The notes below the pieces were generated by a model. The model did no database searches, had not been told where the DNA came from, and was given only the letters and a program-made list of their open reading frames with translations. A stretch of DNA of 7,230 bases. Source: an uncultured Eubacteriales bacterium (GTDB taxonomy: Bacteria; Bacillota; Clostridia; UBA1381; UMGS1253). This document shows, one piece after another, positions 4,797 to 7,230 of the stretch. The stretch lies in assembly GCA_900550065.1 (NCBI GenBank), contig URQR01000105.1, forward strand, positions 1 through 7,230, read 5' to 3'. Position 1 is the stretch's first letter. Each line of letters opens with the position of its first letter. Made by a program: the position numbers and the translations under genes.

Positions 4797-7230
4797 ATGG
4801 CGGAGCAGGAGTTACAAAAAATTATTGACGTAGAGCTCACCAAAGAAATGAAAAAGTCGTATATCGACTATGCCATGAGCGTAATTGTCAGCCGCGCGCT
4901 GCCGGACGTCCGGGACGGGCTAAAGCCCGTTCACCGGCGTATCCTATACACAATGCATGAGGCCGGGCTTACGCCGGACAAGCCGTACAAAAAATGTGCG
5001 ACGACGGTCGGTGATGTACTCGGTAAGTACCACCCGCACGGCGACGCGTCGGTCTACGATGCTTTGGTGCGGCTTGCACAGGACTTTTCCATGCGCTACT
5101 GCCTCGTTGATGGACAGGGCAACTTTGGTAGTGTGGACGGCGACCCGCCGGCTGCTTACCGTTATACGGAGTCGAAGATGAGCAAAATGGCGCTCGAGAT
5201 GCTTGCCGATATTGAAAAAGACACGGTTGACTTTGGCCCGAACTACGACGACAGCCGTCAGGAGCCGCTCGTCATACCGTCGAAGTTCCCGAACCTGCTC
5301 GTTAACGGCTCGTCGGGTATCGCGGTCGGTATGGCCACAAATATTCCGACGCATAACCTCGGCGAGGTCATTGACGGCGTAATCGCCGTAATGGAGGATC
5401 CGAACATCACGATTGACGAGCTAATGGGCTACATAAAGGGGCCGGACTTCCCGACCGGCGGCATCATCATGGGCAAAAGCGGAATCCGTGCGGCGTATCA
5501 TACGGGGCGCGGCAGGATTCTAATCCGCGCGCGCGCAGTGATTGAGGAGCATAACACGCACCAAAAGATTGTTGTGAGCGAAATACCATATCAGGTGAAT
5601 AAGGCAAAGCTGGTTGAGAAGATTGGCGAGCTGGTGCGCGACAAGCGGGTGGACGGCATATCCGCTATCCGGGATGAGTCCGACCGCGAGGGTATGCGAA
5701 TTGTCATTGAGGTTAAGCGCGACGCGAATGCGAACGTAATTTTAAACCAGCTCTACAAATACACGCAGATGCAGGAAAGCTTCTGTGCGAACATGATTGC
5801 GCTCGTTGATAACCGCGAGCCGCGCCTGCTCAACCTGCGCGAGATGCTCGACTATTATATCGAGTTCCAAAAGGATGTATTAATCCGCCGGACGCGCTTT
5901 GAGTTGAAAAAAGCGATTGACCGTGAGCATATCCTGCATGGATTGTGTATTGCGATTGACAATATTGACGAAGTCATCAACGTGATTCGCGGCGCAAAGG
6001 GTGGTATCAGCGACGCGAAAACGGAGTTGATGGAGCGGTTTGGTCTGACGGATGTACAGGCGCAGGCGATTGTGGATATGCGCCTCGGCCGGTTGAGCGG
6101 CCTTGAGCGGCAGAAGATTCACGATGACCTCGCAGAGGTGCAGGCGCTGATTGCGCATTTGAACGAGATTTTGGGCGACGATCATCTTGTTGTGGAAATG
6201 GTGAAGGAAGACCTTTTGCGCATCAAGGAAAAGTACGGCGATGCGCGACGCAGTGAAATTGCGCCGGTTGTCGACGAAATTGATATAGAGGATTTAATCG
6301 AAGAAGAGGACGTTGTCGTTACGCTGACCCATCTGGGATATATTAAAAGGATGCCGGTCGACACCTACCGTAGCCAGCGGCGGGGCGGACGCGGTATTAC
6401 GGCGCAGGCGGTGCGCGACGAGGACTTTGTGGAGGACATCATGACGACCTCGACGCACGACAATATTTTATTCTTCACTAACAAGGGTAAAATGTTTAAG
6501 CTCAAAGGCTATCAGATTCCGGAAGCCGGGCGGCAGGCGAAAGGCACGGCGATTGTAAATCTGCTCGAGCTTGCGCCGGGCGAAAAGATTAGTACGACGA
6601 TTACTTTGCGCGAATTTACAGAGGATAAGTACCTTACCTTTGTAACAAAAAACGGTATCATTAAGCGCAGCCCGCTGTCCGACTATGACACGAATCGGAA
6701 AAACGGTTTTTGGGCGATTGGGCTTGACGAGGATGACGAAGTAATCCGCGTAGAGCTTACCGACGGAAACTGCGATTTGATTATCGGCACGGCGGAGGGC
6801 ATGGCAATCCGCTTTAATGAAACAGACGCCCGTGTGATGGGCCGTATGGCGCGCGGCGTGCGCGCAATCCGCTTAGATGAAGGCGATATCGTGGTCGGCG
6901 CGAGCGTAGTAAAGGAAGGAACGCGGCTGCTTGTCGTATCGGAAAACGGATACGGTAAAAAGACGGAGCTTGACGAATATCATGTACAGAACCGCGGCGG
7001 CAAGGGTGTGCTTACCTACCGTATTACGGAGCAGACGGGACGCCTTGCGGGTATCAGTACGGTTACAGACGAGGACGATATTATGCTCATCACCGATGCA
7101 GGCGTAATTATCCGGCTGCATACGAGCGACATTAGTACGTATTCGCGTGTGACGAAGGGCGTGCGTCTGATGCGCCTTGACGACGATGTGAAAATTGTGT
7201 CGCTTGCGCGCACAGAGCGTGAGGAGGACG
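4797..7230 (+). CDS. gyrA: DNA gyrase subunit A (C-terminus cut by window edge)
   Basis: 811 residues are visible; the family is usually some 810-880 long, so only a short tail is missing. GyrA is the DNA breakage-reunion subunit of gyrase (A2B2), which introduces negative supercoils using ATP. The winged-helix domain contains RALPDVRDGLKPVHRRIL (33-50), the quinolone-determining region around YHPHGDASVYD (78-88), and the catalytic Arg122-Tyr123 in AAYRYTE, where Tyr123 forms the covalent DNA link. Tower and coiled-coil segments follow to about residue 500. The C-terminal beta-pinwheel begins near 503, and six blade-like repeats can be followed to the window end. The GyrA box at 527-533 reads QRRGGRG (usual form QRRGGKG), which separates it from ParC/topoisomerase IV. 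The position equivalent to E. coli Ser83 is Ala84, while the Asp87 equivalent is kept as Asp88. gyrB is not in the window; gyrA instead follows gpmI closely, without a visible promoter of its own. Confidence 0.96.
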   Translation, partial: MAEQELQKIIDVELTKEMKKSYIDYAMSVIVSRALPDVRDGLKPVHRRILYTMHEAGLTPDKPYKKCATTVGDVLGKYHPHGDASVYDALVRLAQDFSMRYCLVDGQGNFGSVDGDPPAAYRYTESKMSKMALEMLADIEKDTVDFGPNYDDSRQEPLVIPSKFPNLLVNGSSGIAVGMATNIPTHNLGEVIDGVIAVMEDPNITIDELMGYIKGPDFPTGGIIMGKSGIRAAYHTGRGRILIRARAVIEEHNTHQKIVVSEIPYQVNKAKLVEKIGELVRDKRVDGISAIRDESDREGMRIVIEVKRDANANVILNQLYKYTQMQESFCANMIALVDNREPRLLNLREMLDYYIEFQKDVLIRRTRFELKKAIDREHILHGLCIAIDNIDEVINVIRGAKGGISDAKTELMERFGLTDVQAQAIVDMRLGRLSGLERQKIHDDLAEVQALIAHLNEILGDDHLVVEMVKEDLLRIKEKYGDARRSEIAPVVDEIDIEDLIEEEDVVVTLTHLGYIKRMPVDTYRSQRRGGRGITAQAVRDEDFVEDIMTTSTHDNILFFTNKGKMFKLKGYQIPEAGRQAKGTAIVNLLELAPGEKISTTITLREFTEDKYLTFVTKNGIIKRSPLSDYDTNRKNGFWAIGLDEDDEVIRVELTDGNCDLIIGTAEGMAIRFNETDARVMGRMARGVRAIRLDEGDIVVGASVVKEGTRLLVVSENGYGKKTELDEYHVQNRGGKGVLTYRITEQTGRLAGISTVTDEDDIMLITDAGVIIRLHTSDISTYSRVTKGVRLMRLDDDVKIVSLARTEREED

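Overview
The window looks like chromosomal DNA from a Bacillota (Firmicutes) bacterium, most likely an anaerobic Clostridia-type organism; the genus cannot be fixed from sequence alone. The signs are strong AAGGAGG-type ribosome binding sites, sigma-A-like promoters in a very AT-rich intergenic region between more GC-rich genes, an LplB-type carbohydrate ABC permease, a Mn-dependent (GpmI) phosphoglycerate mutase, a Clostridia-like GyrA, and a Rex-like operator of the TTGTTAA-N4-TTAACAA class.

Layout. (1) Positions 1-607, minus strand: the 5' part of a sugar ABC transporter permease, cut by the window edge, with an unusual hydrophilic N-terminal extension of about 160 residues. (2) Positions 608-1139: a 532-bp AT-rich divergent regulatory region. 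It holds a good promoter for each flanking gene, a putative Rex operator over the predicted transcription start of the glycolytic gene, and several short repeats. (3) Positions 1140-3071: one uninterrupted gene encoding a phosphoglycerate kinase-triosephosphate isomerase fusion of 643 aa, with both active sites intact. (4) Positions 3072-3241: a gap with a GC-rich hairpin and a short T-run, probably a leaky terminator or attenuator. (5) Positions 3242-4753: gpmI. (6) Position 4797 to the window end: gyrA, lacking only its extreme C-terminus; it follows gpmI by 43 nt with no visible terminator or promoter.

How they work together. The fusion protein covers two steps of lower glycolysis (DHAP/GAP interconversion and 1,3-bisphosphoglycerate to 3-phosphoglycerate plus ATP) and GpmI takes 3-phosphoglycerate to 2-phosphoglycerate. 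No GAPDH or enolase gene is in the window, so the usual gap-pgk-tpi-gpm-eno cluster is rearranged. The operator suggests that transcription answers to the NADH/NAD+ ratio. gyrA appears to be a co-transcribed or read-through partner of the glycolytic genes, an unusual linkage.

The points most worth follow-up are the in-frame PGK-TPI fusion with its candidate Rex operator, the long charged extension on the permease, the glycolysis-gyrase linkage, and a natural Ser-to-Ala at the quinolone-contact position of GyrA. I saw no CRISPR array, tRNA, rRNA, insertion sequence or phage feature.
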